From the NCBI GenBank assembly GCA_965365655.1, contig CBDUCN010000006.1, forward strand, positions 1-48,153: a stretch of DNA of 48,153 bases. Reading direction: 5' to 3'. Source of the stretch: JBFHNV01 sp965365655. Its GTDB lineage: Bacteria; Pseudomonadota; Gammaproteobacteria; HK1. Shown in pieces: positions 32,816-42,140 of this stretch. The notes beneath the pieces are model-generated. The model saw nothing but the letters and a program-made list of their open reading frames with translations. It searched no databases and was not told the DNA's origin. Position numbers and translations under genes: made by a program. Position 1 is the first letter of the stretch, and each line of letters begins with the position of its first letter.

Positions 32816-35764
32816 TCACGCGACCTGGCGCGCGATCATCGACGCGAACACGCCGCGCTGCGCGAGCAGCTCGTCGAAGCTGCCGGTCTCCACCACGCGC
32901 CCGCGGTCCAGCACGTAGATGCGGTCTGCGTTGCGGATCGTGCTCAGGCGGTGCGCGATCACCAGGCGCGTGACCTTGCGCCGCTCCAGGCTGGCGCTGA
33001 CGATGGCCTGGGTGCGGTTGTCCAGCGCGCTGGTGGCCTCGTCCAGCAGCAGCACCTTCGGGTGCATCGCGAGTGCGCGGGCAATCAGCAGGCGCTGGCG
33101 CTGGCCGCCGGACAGATTGGTGCCGCCCTCGCTGATCACCGTGTGCAGGCCCATCGGCATCTCGGTCACGTCGTCGCGGAAGCCGGCGTCCTCCACCGCT
33201 TCCCACACCTGGTCCAGCGACAGCGGCGCGCCGGAGGCGACGTTGTCGAAGATCGAGCCCGCGTTGATGCGCCCCGACTGCAGCACCACGCCGAGCTGGC
33301 GGCGCACCGCCATCACGTCGAGGCCCGCGAGGTCGCGGCCGTCGTAGTACACCGCGCCCGCCTCCGGCGTCTCGAAGCCGAGCAGCAGGCGGAAGACGGT
33401 CGACTTGCCGCTGCCCGACGGGCCGGTGAACGCGACGAACTCCCCGGGGCTGACCTTCAGCGAGACGTCGTCGAGGATCTTCTCGCCCTCCGGGTCGTAG
33501 CGGAAGTCCACGTGCGAGATCTCGATCTCGCCGTCCAGCCGTCCCGGGTTCACCTTCGAGTCGTCCACCTCCGCCTCGGCTTCCAGCAGCGGGCGCATGC
33601 GCCGCGCCTTGGCCAGCGTGTCCAGCGTGTCCAGCAGCGTGTAGCTGAGCGAGGTGGCGCCGCTCAGGAAGGTGCCCATCGCGGTGTTGAACGCGAGGAA
33701 GATGCCGACCGTGAGCGCCGGCGCGGCGGCGGACTGCTGGCCTCCCTGCTGCGCGGCCTCGGCGCCGCCGCCCAGCATCTGGACGCCGAACCAGAACAGC
33801 AGCATCGAGCTGATGACCGGCACGGCCTGGTTGAGCAGCGTGGTGTAGTCCTCGCCCTGCTGGGCGCGCAGCGTGAGCGAGAGCTGCTCCGAGTAGCGGC
33901 GCGCCCACAGCGCGAACGCGCGGCGCTGCGCGCCGGCGACGCGGATCTTGCTGACCGCGCTGACGAGCTGCACCACGAGACCGAAGAAGTGACCCTGCAG
34001 CTCCATCAGCTCGCGGTAGTGGCGGCGGATGAACAGGCCTGCGATCACGGACGCGATGCCGACCACCAGGCCCAGCGCCACCGCCACCATCGCGAGCCTC
34101 GCGCTGTAGTAGTAGAGCAGCCCGAGGTTCAGCAGCGACATGAACCCGGCGAGCAGCGTGCGCATGGTCTGGCCGTTGAACTCGTGGTTCACCTCGCTCA
34201 CCGCCATCGCCCGCGACAGCAGGTCGCCGCTCGCGAAGCGCTTGAAGAAGGACATGCGCAGGTTGAGCAGCCGGTCCCACACCGCGGGCTGGGTGACGGC
34301 GTCGGTGCCGATGCCCACGCGGATCGTGACGATGGACTGCGCGAGACCGAACAGCGCGATGCCGACCGTCGCGGCGAGCAGGCCGAGGCCGATCTCGATC
34401 AGCAGGCGCTCGTTCGCGTCGGGGATCGCGGTGTCCATGATCACGGCCGTGGCCTGCGGCGTGATCATGCCGAGCAGCGTGGTCGCGAGCGCGAGCACGA
34501 TGATGAACGCGAGGTCGCCGCCGCGCCCGCGCATCGAGAAGCGCACCAGGTCCCACGGGCTGCGCGCGTCGTCGGGCAGGCGCCGGTAGAGCATCACCGC
34601 CTGCGGCGCGAGCGACAGGCTGGTGTTCGCGTCCACCCGGGTGCGGGTGCCCGCCTCGGGGTCGACGATGAAGTAGCCGCGCCCCTCGTCGCGCAGCAGC
34701 GCGACCGGCCGCGCGCCGTCCTCCAGCTCGCCCAGCAACGGCCCGCAGTCGCTCTTCCACCATTCGCCGCTGAGCAGCACGCGGCGGAACTTCAGGTGCG
34801 AGGCGCGCGCGATCGCCTCCACCGCCTGGCGCCCCGGGCGCTCGGCGTCGCCCGCGGGCGGCGCCCGGACCTCGCTGTCGAGGGCGTTGCCGACCAGGCG
34901 CGCGGCGGCGAGCAGCGCGCTCTCGCTGCGTTGCGGGGTGTCGGCCGGATTGAGCACCGCGGCCATGCTGCCCACGGCGGATTCAACCAGACCCTGCTCG
35001 AGGCGCGCGCGGCGCGCGAGCCGCGCGAGCTCGTCGGCGTGCTCGGCGTCCTCGAGGTGGCGCAGCCGCGCCTGGAACAGCGAGTTGAACAGCGCGAGGC
35101 CGCGCACCAGCTGGCGCGGATCCCCGATCGACGCCGCGCGGCGCGCGACGAGGCGCACCGGCGCGTCGGTGGTCAGCCACGCGCGCGGACCCACGGGCAC
35201 GAACAGCGGCAGCTTGCCGATGCGAAGCTGCGGAAGGCCGAGCAGGTGCAGATCGCCGTCGTCCACCCGCAGCCAGGTCACGGCATTCGGCTCGCCGCGC
35301 AGCACGGTGCCCGGCGGCAGCGCGAACTTGCCTTCCCCCGGCATCCGCTCGCCGGCCGGCGGCTCGAGCCCGTCGGCGGCGAACGCGCTCAGCTTCTCCA
35401 CCCAGGTCTCGATGGCCTGCACCAGCGGCAGGCCGATCGCGGCCAGGGCCTGGTCCACGCGGCGGATCGGGATCTCGTAGAGCGTGAGCGGCTCGATGGA
35501 CAGCACGATGAGGCGGTTGCTGGATTCGGACTGGCCGTCGGACACCGAGAACAGCGGCGTGCCGGGGCTCGCGCGGAACAGCAGCCGGCGCGAGCCCACC
35601 GGCAGGCCGTGCTCGACGCGGGAGGTGAGCACGGCGGCGGATCCCTCCGCGATCAGCCACATCATGCGTGTGTCGTCGAGCACCAGCGGGTGGTGCCCGC
35701 GCACCCGGCGTACGCGCCCGCCCAGCGATGCCAGCAGCTCGGCGGTGAGGGTGGCGTCGGCCAT
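32816..35764 (-). CDS. NHLP/NHLM-type bacteriocin export ABC transporter, permease/ATPase (ABC2)
   Basis: The 982-residue protein has a long N-terminal cytosolic region of about 420 residues without a C39 peptidase, then an ABC membrane domain (GDLAFIIVLALATTLLGMI and further segments), and an ATPase with Walker A GPSGSGKST, signature LSGGQRQR and Walker B VLLLDEATSALD. This layout is that of the second transporter subunit of NHLP leader-peptide microcin systems. It starts 2 bases after the ABC1 stop. It probably works as a heterodimer with ABC1. Confidence 0.9.
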   Translation of the reverse strand: MADATLTAELLASLGGRVRRVRGHHPLVLDDTRMMWLIAEGSAAVLTSRVEHGLPVGSRRLLFRASPGTPLFSVSDGQSESSNRLIVLSIEPLTLYEIPIRRVDQALAAIGLPLVQAIETWVEKLSAFAADGLEPPAGERMPGEGKFALPPGTVLRGEPNAVTWLRVDDGDLHLLGLPQLRIGKLPLFVPVGPRAWLTTDAPVRLVARRAASIGDPRQLVRGLALFNSLFQARLRHLEDAEHADELARLARRARLEQGLVESAVGSMAAVLNPADTPQRSESALLAAARLVGNALDSEVRAPPAGDAERPGRQAVEAIARASHLKFRRVLLSGEWWKSDCGPLLGELEDGARPVALLRDEGRGYFIVDPEAGTRTRVDANTSLSLAPQAVMLYRRLPDDARSPWDLVRFSMRGRGGDLAFIIVLALATTLLGMITPQATAVIMDTAIPDANERLLIEIGLGLLAATVGIALFGLAQSIVTIRVGIGTDAVTQPAVWDRLLNLRMSFFKRFASGDLLSRAMAVSEVNHEFNGQTMRTLLAGFMSLLNLGLLYYYSARLAMVAVALGLVVGIASVIAGLFIRRHYRELMELQGHFFGLVVQLVSAVSKIRVAGAQRRAFALWARRYSEQLSLTLRAQQGEDYTTLLNQAVPVISSMLLFWFGVQMLGGGAEAAQQGGQQSAAAPALTVGIFLAFNTAMGTFLSGATSLSYTLLDTLDTLAKARRMRPLLEAEAEVDDSKVNPGRLDGEIEISHVDFRYDPEGEKILDDVSLKVSPGEFVAFTGPSGSGKSTVFRLLLGFETPEAGAVYYDGRDLAGLDVMAVRRQLGVVLQSGRINAGSIFDNVASGAPLSLDQVWEAVEDAGFRDDVTEMPMGLHTVISEGGTNLSGGQRQRLLIARALAMHPKVLLLDEATSALDNRTQAIVSASLERRKVTRLVIAHRLSTIRNADRIYVLDRGRVVETGSFDELLAQRGVFASMIARQVA

Positions 35765-35766
35765 CG

Positions 35767-37998
35767 CTAGCGCGCCGCCTCGTGCGCGTCGTCTTCCGCG
35801 ACGGTGGGCTCCTGGTCGGCGCGCATCAGGCGCGCGTACTCGCCGTCCGCCGCCCACAGCTCGGCGTGAGTGCCGCGCTCCATGACCTTGCCGAGCTGCA
35901 GCACGATGATCTCGTCGCAGTCGCGCACGGTGCTCAGCCGGTGCGCGACCAGGATCGCGGTGCAGCCGCGCATGCGCAGGCGCTCCATCACGACCGCCTC
36001 GGTCTCCGCGTCCAGCGCGCTGGTGGCCTCGTCGAACACGATCACCGCCGGCTTGTGCACCAGCGCGCGCGCGATCTCCAGGCGCTGGCGCTGGCCTCCG
36101 CTCAGGTTGCCGCCGCCCTCGATCAGCGCACCGTCGTAGCCGCCGGCCAGCGCGCGGATGGTGTCGCCGATGGCTGCGTCCTCGCACGCGCTGACGATGT
36201 CCTGATGCGGAACCGTGTCGTCCCACAGCGTGAGGTTGTCGCGCACGGTCCCGGCGAACAGGTTCACGTCCTGGTCCACGGTCGCGAAGGAGTTGACCAG
36301 CACGTCCTCGGGAACGGCGGCGCGCGGGATGCCGTCGAGCAGCACCTCGCCGCTCCAGGGCTCGTACTCGCCGCTGATGATCTTCGCGAGGGTGGTCTTC
36401 CCGGAGCCGCTCCCGCCGACCAGCGCGACCCGCTGGCCGGGCTCGATGGCGAGATCGAAGTTCTCGATCAGCGGCTTCTCGAGCGGGCTGTAGCCGAAGG
36501 TGACGTCGCGCAGCTCGACGTAGCCGTTGAGGCGCACCAGCGGCTCTCCGTTCGCGTCCACCGTGACCGGCTCGGGCCCCTGCCCGGGCACCGGGTGCAG
36601 CAGCACGTCGTCCACGCGATCGAGGTCGCCGCGCAGCTCCTGCAGCGTGCTGCCCAGGCCCAGCAGGTGGTTGATGGGCCCCTGGAAGCTCGCCATCAGC
36701 ACCTGGAAGGCCACGAGCATGCCGATGGTGAGGTCGCCCGACATGATGCGGAATCCGCCGACGACCAGCACCGCGGCGGTGGTCAGCCCCGTGAGCAGCG
36801 TGGGCACGATGAGCAGCGCCTGGTTGGAGAGCTCCAGAGCCTGGCGCGCGTTGGTGCCCTTCGCGTAGTAGCCGGACCAGGTGCCGAAGAAGCCGTTCTC
36901 CAGCCCGCCCGCCTTCAGCGTCTCCATGCCCTGCAGCCCGGCCATCGCCGTGCCCTGCGCCTTGCCGTATTCCTGCAGCACGCGCATGTTGGCCTCCACG
37001 CGCCGCCCGGACAGCCAGCGCAGCAGGCCCACGTTGAGCAGTGCGAAACCGACGCCGATCGCGGTCAGCAGCGCGTCGTAATGGAACATCAGCAGCGCGT
37101 AGAAGCCGACCATCACCGCGTCGATGCCGGTCTGCGCGAGCCTTCCGGAGAGCACGTCGGCGAGCTTGTTGTTGAGCTCGCTGCGGTTGGCCACCTCGCC
37201 GGAGTAGCGCTGCGCGTAGAAGCTCGCGGGCAGGCGGAGCAGGTGCCACATGTAGCCGCTGGACATCTTGATCGAGAGCTTGATGCGAAGCCGCCTGAGG
37301 TAGCGCAGCTGCAGGAAACGCAGCACCGTCTGCACCAGCAGCGCGAGGAACATCGCGAGCAGCAGCGGGCGCAGCCAGTCGGTGCGCTCGGCGATGATCA
37401 CGTTGTCGATGAAGATCTGGCTGAAGGCCGGGATCACCAGCCCCGGGATCACCAGCAGCAGCCCGACCGCGAAGCAGTACGCCACCGCGAGCCCGGAGCC
37501 CGCGAGGCGCTCGGCGATGGCCGCGCGCAGGCTCGGCAGGCGTCCGCCGGGCTCGAACTCCGGGCCGGGCGAGAACACGAGAACGACGCCGGTGAACGCG
37601 CGCTGGAACTCCGACATCGACAGCACGCGGTGCCCGGCCGCCGGGTCGTTGATGCAGGCCTTCCCGTTCGCGAAGCCTTCGAAGACCACGAAGTGATTGA
37701 AGTTCCAGAACAGGATCGCGGGCACGGACACCGCGGCCAGGTCGTCCAGGCTCTTGCTGAAGCCCTTGGCCTGCAGGCCGTAGCGGCGCGCCGCCTTGAC
37801 GACGTTGGACGCCTTGCTGCCGTCGCGCGACACGCCGCACTCGCGGCGAAGCGTCGCCAGCGGCACGACCCTGCCGTGGTACGCGAGCACCATGGCCAGC
37901 GCCGCGGCGCCGCACTCCACCGCCTCGAGCTGCAGGACCGTCGGGGTCCTGATCCGGCGCTGTGCCGCGGTGCGCCCGGCGCCGTCCTCAGAGGCCAC
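35767..37998 (-). CDS. NHLP/NHLM-type peptidase-containing ABC transporter (ABC1)
   Basis: The 743-residue transporter starts with a C39 leader peptidase: catalytic Cys29 in LEAVECGAAALAM, His102 in FNHFVVFEG and Asp118 in INDPAAG. It would remove a Gly-Gly-type leader during export. Six TM segments follow, then an ATPase (GGSGSGKTT, LSGGQRQRLEIARAL, VIVFDEATSALD). The start GTG at 37998 overlaps the HlyD gene by 11 bases and has AGGAG close upstream. No substrate peptide gene is visible in the window. Confidence 0.93.
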   Translation of the reverse strand: MASEDGAGRTAAQRRIRTPTVLQLEAVECGAAALAMVLAYHGRVVPLATLRRECGVSRDGSKASNVVKAARRYGLQAKGFSKSLDDLAAVSVPAILFWNFNHFVVFEGFANGKACINDPAAGHRVLSMSEFQRAFTGVVLVFSPGPEFEPGGRLPSLRAAIAERLAGSGLAVAYCFAVGLLLVIPGLVIPAFSQIFIDNVIIAERTDWLRPLLLAMFLALLVQTVLRFLQLRYLRRLRIKLSIKMSSGYMWHLLRLPASFYAQRYSGEVANRSELNNKLADVLSGRLAQTGIDAVMVGFYALLMFHYDALLTAIGVGFALLNVGLLRWLSGRRVEANMRVLQEYGKAQGTAMAGLQGMETLKAGGLENGFFGTWSGYYAKGTNARQALELSNQALLIVPTLLTGLTTAAVLVVGGFRIMSGDLTIGMLVAFQVLMASFQGPINHLLGLGSTLQELRGDLDRVDDVLLHPVPGQGPEPVTVDANGEPLVRLNGYVELRDVTFGYSPLEKPLIENFDLAIEPGQRVALVGGSGSGKTTLAKIISGEYEPWSGEVLLDGIPRAAVPEDVLVNSFATVDQDVNLFAGTVRDNLTLWDDTVPHQDIVSACEDAAIGDTIRALAGGYDGALIEGGGNLSGGQRQRLEIARALVHKPAVIVFDEATSALDAETEAVVMERLRMRGCTAILVAHRLSTVRDCDEIIVLQLGKVMERGTHAELWAADGEYARLMRADQEPTVAEDDAHEAAR

Positions 37999-39340
37999 TC
38001 CAGCTCCTGAGCACCGGGATGACGAACGAGATCGGGCGGCGCGTCTGCACCGTCGCGCGCACCCTGGCGGTGGTGCCGGCGGTCACGCTGATGTCTGGGC
38101 CGACGCCGGAGGTCCAGCGGTAGCCGCTGGGCGTGTCCGGGTCGTGCGCGAGCTCGGCCAGCACCTGGATCCTGGTCTCCTGCCTCGCGAGCTGCGCCGC
38201 GATCTCCCGACTGCCCACCACGTTGGCGATCGCGTCCACGGTCACCGGGAACGGCGACACCGAGCGCACCGTCGCGACGATGCTGCCGAAGCGGGCGCGC
38301 TCCACGGTCGCCGGCGAGACGCTGATCGCGGAGCTCGCGTCGATCCGCTTGCCGTCGCCCACCTTGAAGTACGCGGCGGCCACCAGCCTCGCGTCCGTGT
38401 CCTCCGCCTCGACCGAGCCGATGCGCTCGCCGGCGGACACGAGCTGGCCGGACGTGACGTTGAGCTCCAGCACGCGGCCGGTGAACTCGCTCAGGATCCG
38501 CCCGCGAGTGCGCAGCTCCTCCTCGAAGCGCTCGATGTTGCGCCGCACCTCGCTCACCTGCAGCGTGCGGTCGGCCTCCGCCTCCACGCGCTGCTGCTCG
38601 AGCTCCGCCTCCTGGATCGCGAGCTGCTGCAGCTCGCCCTCGAGATCCGCGATGCGCTCGATCTGGTCGCGGTACTCGCTCTCCGCGCGCAGGCGCCTGC
38701 TCTCGATCTCCTGGGCGCGCAGCTCGAGGTCCGCCGCCTGCAGCTGGTTGCTGGACAGGCGCTCGCGCGCGCTCAGCACCTGGTCCTCGGAGCTGAGCCC
38801 CTCCTTCTGCAGCTCCCGGTAGCTCTCGAGGCGCTCGGCCAGCGCGCGGCTGGTCTCCAGCGTGATGCGCCGCACGCGCTCCAGGTTGGAGCGCTGCTCG
38901 GCGATGTAGCGCTCGTTGCGCGCGCGCTGCCGTTCCGCGCTCGCCTTCAGCATCGCGATGCGCTCCTCGAGCACGTCGCGCTTGCGGGCCAGGCCCTGGA
39001 GCTGGAGCTCGCGGCGCCGCGCGCGCAGCGCCTCGGAGGCCTCGTTGCGCACGGAAAGCTCGGACAGGCGCACGCGTTCCTGCTCCAGGCGCTGCGCGAT
39101 CTCGGGCTGGTTGATGATGCCGACCACGTCGCCCTTGCGCACGAAGTCGCCCACCTGCACGTCCAGGGAGATGATCTGGCCGGACGCGGGCGACTGGAAC
39201 GAGACCACCCGGCGCGGGTAGATCAGGATGGCGTCGCCGTCCACCGCGATCGGGATCTGGCCGAACACGCCCCACAGCAGTGCGAGGAGCAGCGCACCGC
39301 CCAGCGTGATCACCGGCAGCCAGCTGCGCCGCGACGTCAC
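37988..39340 (-). CDS. NHLP/NHLM-type HlyD membrane fusion protein
   Basis: This is a periplasmic adaptor with one TM (about residues 8-25, WLPVITLGGALLLALLWG), a biotinyl-lipoyl-like segment (SPASGQIISLDVQVGDFVRKGDVVG), a long coiled coil and a C-terminal barrel. It links the ABC pair to TolC. The first standard start in frame is GTG at 39340, used here. However, the same frame continues upstream for 27 codons (to ATA at 39421-39419), encoding QIFREEALQQLSSPEQLDELL. This matches the usual N-terminus of NHLP HlyD proteins, and GGGGAG sits 6 bases before the ATA. The true start is therefore probably further upstream. Confidence 0.9.
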   Translation of the reverse strand: MTSRRSWLPVITLGGALLLALLWGVFGQIPIAVDGDAILIYPRRVVSFQSPASGQIISLDVQVGDFVRKGDVVGIINQPEIAQRLEQERVRLSELSVRNEASEALRARRRELQLQGLARKRDVLEERIAMLKASAERQRARNERYIAEQRSNLERVRRITLETSRALAERLESYRELQKEGLSSEDQVLSARERLSSNQLQAADLELRAQEIESRRLRAESEYRDQIERIADLEGELQQLAIQEAELEQQRVEAEADRTLQVSEVRRNIERFEEELRTRGRILSEFTGRVLELNVTSGQLVSAGERIGSVEAEDTDARLVAAAYFKVGDGKRIDASSAISVSPATVERARFGSIVATVRSVSPFPVTVDAIANVVGSREIAAQLARQETRIQVLAELAHDPDTPSGYRWTSGVGPDISVTAGTTARVRATVQTRRPISFVIPVLRSWSGL

Positions 39341-39475
39341 GCGCAGCAGCTCGTCGAGCTGCTCCGGGGAGGAGAGCTGCTGCAGCGCCTCTTCGCGGAA
39401 GATCTGTTTCTGGGAAGCTATGTGCGGCTCCCCGGTCGGCGCGCGTGGTGCGGCGGCGGTGCCGGCGGCAGCCGA

Positions 39476-40012
39476 TCAGCCATTACGGAAGCGGCTCAGC
39501 AGATGGTCGAAGCGCTTGCCCGCGAGCGCCGTCTGGTCGAGCAGGTCCGGATCCAGCTCGTCGGGATCCTCGGCGTCGTCCAGCTCGGCGCTGCCGAAGC
39601 CCATGCGCCCGACGGTCTGGCGCAGGCGGCTGGCGAGGAACACGCCCAGCGCGCGGTAGAAGCTGGCCGCGAATCGCGGATCGCGTTCGAGCTTCGCGCT
39701 CAGCTCGCTGCGCGGCAGCGCGAGCACGCGGCTCGGCTCGACCGCGACCACGGTGGCGTTGGGGGGACGGCTGTCGAGGAAGGACAGCTCGCCCGTGACC
39801 TCGCCCGGGTACAGCTTCGCGAGCTCCACCTCGTGTGACGCACCCACCCGCACCGACAGCAGCCCCTCGAGCAGCACGAACACCTCCGCGATCGGCGTGC
39901 CCTGGCGGATCAGCACGTCACCGGCGGCGAACGGGCGGGCGCGGCCGACGGACGCGAGCCAGTCGACGTCCTGGTCGGAGAGCTGACCCAGCAGGAACAG
40001 GACCTTCCTCAC
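39476..40012 (-). CDS. cyclic nucleotide-binding domain protein
   Basis: The 178-residue protein has a CRP-type cNMP-binding fold (FAAGDVLIRQGTPIAEVFVLLEG, phosphate-binding cassette GELSFLDSRPPNATVVA) followed by a short helix and an acidic tail (AELDDAEDPDELDPDLLD). It has no helix-turn-helix, so it is not a CRP-like DNA binder; it probably controls a protein partner in the export operon. The GTG start overlaps the FHA stop (GTGA). The stop is 57 bases before the HlyD ATA codon, in the same frame. Confidence 0.82.
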   Translation of the reverse strand: MRKVLFLLGQLSDQDVDWLASVGRARPFAAGDVLIRQGTPIAEVFVLLEGLLSVRVGASHEVELAKLYPGEVTGELSFLDSRPPNATVVAVEPSRVLALPRSELSAKLERDPRFAASFYRALGVFLASRLRQTVGRMGFGSAELDDAEDPDELDPDLLDQTALAGKRFDHLLSRFRNG

Positions 40013-40635
40013 GGTCGCAGGCCGAGGTAGACGGCCGCCGCGGCGACGGCGAGCGCCGCCGCCACCGCCGCGACGACGAGCGGCCAGCGGCCGCGGGATG
40101 CGCGTTCCTGGTCGGGCGTGCGTCGCACCGCGCCGCCCGACGACGGCGCGGGTCCGGGCGACGGGGGCGCGGGCTCGCGTGGCCGCGCGGGCGACAGCTT
40201 CTGGGCCGTGGCGGGATCCATGACCAGCGTGCGGTTGAACTCGGTGGGCGCCTCGTCGTCGTCGTCTTCCGCCGCGCCGCCCGCCGGCCGGAACGCGTAG
40301 CGCGCCTCGCCGATGCCGATGGTGTCGCCGGCCTTCAGGAAAGCCCGGGTCACCGGGCTGCGGTTGACCGTGACGGGGTCGGCGCCCGCGATCACCTCGA
40401 CCGCCCAGGCGCCGGACTGCGCGCTGAAGCGCGCATGCGCGTCGGCGACGCCGGGCGCGTCCACCACGGCATCGCTGCCGGCGCCGCGGCCGAGCACGAC
40501 CGCGTCCCCGCTCAGCTCGATGAGCGGGGTGCGCGCCCGGGCAGACTCCGGGCCCAGGCACACCAGGACGGCGTCCGGCACGATCTGCGGGGCCCGCGAG
40601 GGACCGAAGATCTGGGTCTCGTTCAGATCGACCAC
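40009..40635 (-). CDS. FHA-domain membrane protein
   Basis: The 208-residue protein has a forkhead-associated domain (VVLGRGAGSDAVVDAPGVADAHARF in part, then VNRSPVTRAFLKAGDTIGIG), a Pro/Ala-rich linker and a C-terminal TM (LVVAAVAAALAVAAAAVYL). FHA domains bind phospho-Thr peptides. The canonical FHA residues are only partly kept (GR present; S-x-x-H replaced by ADAHAR). I chose GTG 40635 because GAGGAG at 40650-40645 sits 9 bases before it but directly touches the ATG at 40644. It is the first gene of the export operon. Confidence 0.8.
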   Translation of the reverse strand: MVDLNETQIFGPSRAPQIVPDAVLVCLGPESARARTPLIELSGDAVVLGRGAGSDAVVDAPGVADAHARFSAQSGAWAVEVIAGADPVTVNRSPVTRAFLKAGDTIGIGEARYAFRPAGGAAEDDDDEAPTEFNRTLVMDPATAQKLSPARPREPAPPSPGPAPSSGGAVRRTPDQERASRGRWPLVVAAVAAALAVAAAAVYLGLRP

Positions 40636-40694
40636 GCGGGGCATCTCCTCGGGCGTGGAGGGGGGCGCGAGCCTCGTTCACCGAGCGCAGCCCG

Positions 40695-40700
40695 AGTATA
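40695..40700 (-). promoter_or_regulatory. candidate -10 box for the FHA/export operon
   Basis: TATACT on the minus strand (five of six bases to the sigma70 -10 consensus) stands out in GC-rich sequence about 60 bases before the FHA start. The -35 region is not recognisable. Confidence 0.35.
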
Positions 40701-40809
40701 GGCCGTGCGCGCGGCGCGGTGCGTGCGATCTCGGTGGCGCGCGCGTGCGCGACGGCGCGGGTGAGCGCGGCCGGCGACCGGCGCTGCGGCGCCGGCGGCG
40801 CGGCCTTCG

Positions 40810-41493
40810 CTACCCGATGCGCCCCTTCTCGGCGACGAACAGCCAGTGCCGCGCGCCCTTGCCCACCTCGGCACGCGCGCGGGTGCTCACGCTGCGCGCG
40901 TCGAGGCCCGCCGCCTGCAGCCGGCGCTGGAAGGCTCGGCTCGGGAAAGCCGACCACACCACCGCGACGCCGCGCTCGCGCAGCGCGTCGTGCAGCAGCG
41001 CGAGCCCCTGCGGCGCGTACAGCCGCGCGTTGGCGGCGACGGTGAACGCCTCCGGCCCGTTGTCCACGTCGAGCAGGATCGCGTCGTAGGCGCCGGCGGC
41101 GCCCGCGAGGTGATCCAGCAGGTCTCCGACGTGGACGTGCACGCGCGGGTCGTCCAGCGCGCGCCCGGCGAAGCGCGCCAGCGGCCCGCGGTTCCAGCGC
41201 ACCACCGCGTCGAACAGCTCCACGACGTCCACCCGCGCCGCCGGGCCGGCGCGGTCGAGCACGGCGCGCAGCGTGAAGCCGATCCCGAGCCCGCCCACCA
41301 GCACCCGCGGCGCGCGCGCCGCGCCGCCGGCGGGCAGCGCGAGCTCGGCCATCGCGCGCTCCGATCCGCCCTGGCGGCTGCCCATCAGCACCTCGCCGCG
41401 CACCCGCACGACGTGCTCGGCGCCCTCCACGGTCAGCGTGAGGGGTTCGCCGTCGGGCGTGGTGGCGCTGTCGATCAGCTCGCGGCGGGGCAT
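40810..41493 (-). CDS. spermidine synthase-like methyltransferase-fold protein
   Basis: The 227-residue Rossmann-fold protein resembles the SpeE group: MGSRQGGSERAMAELAL, VLVGGLGIGFTLRAVLD (cofactor loop), VDVVELFDAVVRWNR (acidic residue binding the ribose), YDAILLDVDNGPEAF. The catalytic Asp region is altered relative to true spermidine synthases, so polyamine activity is doubtful; it may bind S-adenosylmethionine or decarboxylated SAM. Many GC-rich proteobacteria carry such a stand-alone paralogue. Confidence 0.8.
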   Translation of the reverse strand: MPRRELIDSATTPDGEPLTLTVEGAEHVVRVRGEVLMGSRQGGSERAMAELALPAGGAARAPRVLVGGLGIGFTLRAVLDRAGPAARVDVVELFDAVVRWNRGPLARFAGRALDDPRVHVHVGDLLDHLAGAAGAYDAILLDVDNGPEAFTVAANARLYAPQGLALLHDALRERGVAVVWSAFPSRAFQRRLQAAGLDARSVSTRARAEVGKGARHWLFVAEKGRIG

Positions 41494-41530
41494 CGCGCGG
41501 GCGCGCCGTCGCGGGTTGCGCCGCGCGGCG

Positions 41531-42058
41531 TCATTCGTCGTCCACGCGCAGCTCGTCGCGATAGCGCTGCCAGCGCCGCACGTAGCCTTCGGGGACGCGC
41601 GCGAGCATCGCCAGGTGCTTGTCCTCCACCTCCTTCACGACCTTGCCCGGCGACCCGAACACGATCGAGTTGTCGGGGATCACCTTGCCCTCCGGGATGA
41701 AGGTGTTCGCGCCGATCAGGCAGTTGCGCCCGATCCTCGCGCCGTTGAGCACGATCGCGCCGATGCCGATCAGGCTGTGCTCGCCGACGCTGCACCCGTG
41801 CAGCATCACCATGTGACCCACGCTGACGTTGTCTGCGAGCTCGATCGGAAAGCCGGGGTCCGCGTGCAGCACGCAGCCGTCCTGCACCTGGGTGTTCTCG
41901 CCGAGCGTGATCGGGTCGCTGTCCCCGCGCAGCACGCAGTTCCACCACACGCTGGCGTTCTTCTTCAGGATCACGTTGCCGATCACGACCGCGTTCGGCG
42001 CGATCCAGTAGTCGTCCCCGTCGGTGCGGACGCGGACGTCTCCGAGGGCGTATTTCAT
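41531..42058 (-). CDS. gamma-carbonic anhydrase family protein (YrdA-like)
   Basis: The 175-residue left-handed beta-helix has hexapeptide repeats (WIAPNAVVIGNVILKKNASVW) and family ligands: RGDSDPITLGENTQVQDGCVLH with His, then VGHMVMLHGC with two His residues. These three His would bind Zn/Fe at the trimer interface. AAGGAG lies 8 bases before the ATG. Carbonic anhydrase activity is proven for few YrdA-type proteins. It is separated from the CoA-transferase upstream by a very strong hairpin. Confidence 0.93.
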   Translation of the reverse strand: MKYALGDVRVRTDGDDYWIAPNAVVIGNVILKKNASVWWNCVLRGDSDPITLGENTQVQDGCVLHADPGFPIELADNVSVGHMVMLHGCSVGEHSLIGIGAIVLNGARIGRNCLIGANTFIPEGKVIPDNSIVFGSPGKVVKEVEDKHLAMLARVPEGYVRRWQRYRDELRVDDE

Positions 42059-42140
42059 CGGTGGGCTCCTTGGGATGGGGCTTGTCGGGTCTCGGTGGAG
42101 GGCTCCGGTGGGCGTGCGCGCGCTGCGCACGTCGCGCCTG

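Noticed and set aside
32633..38010. Two long plus-strand open frames (about 1045 and 742 codons) opposite the ABC transporter genes
   Set aside because: They mirror the minus-strand codons, contain His/Gln/Arg/Ala runs and match no fold; the minus-strand proteins have full Walker motifs.
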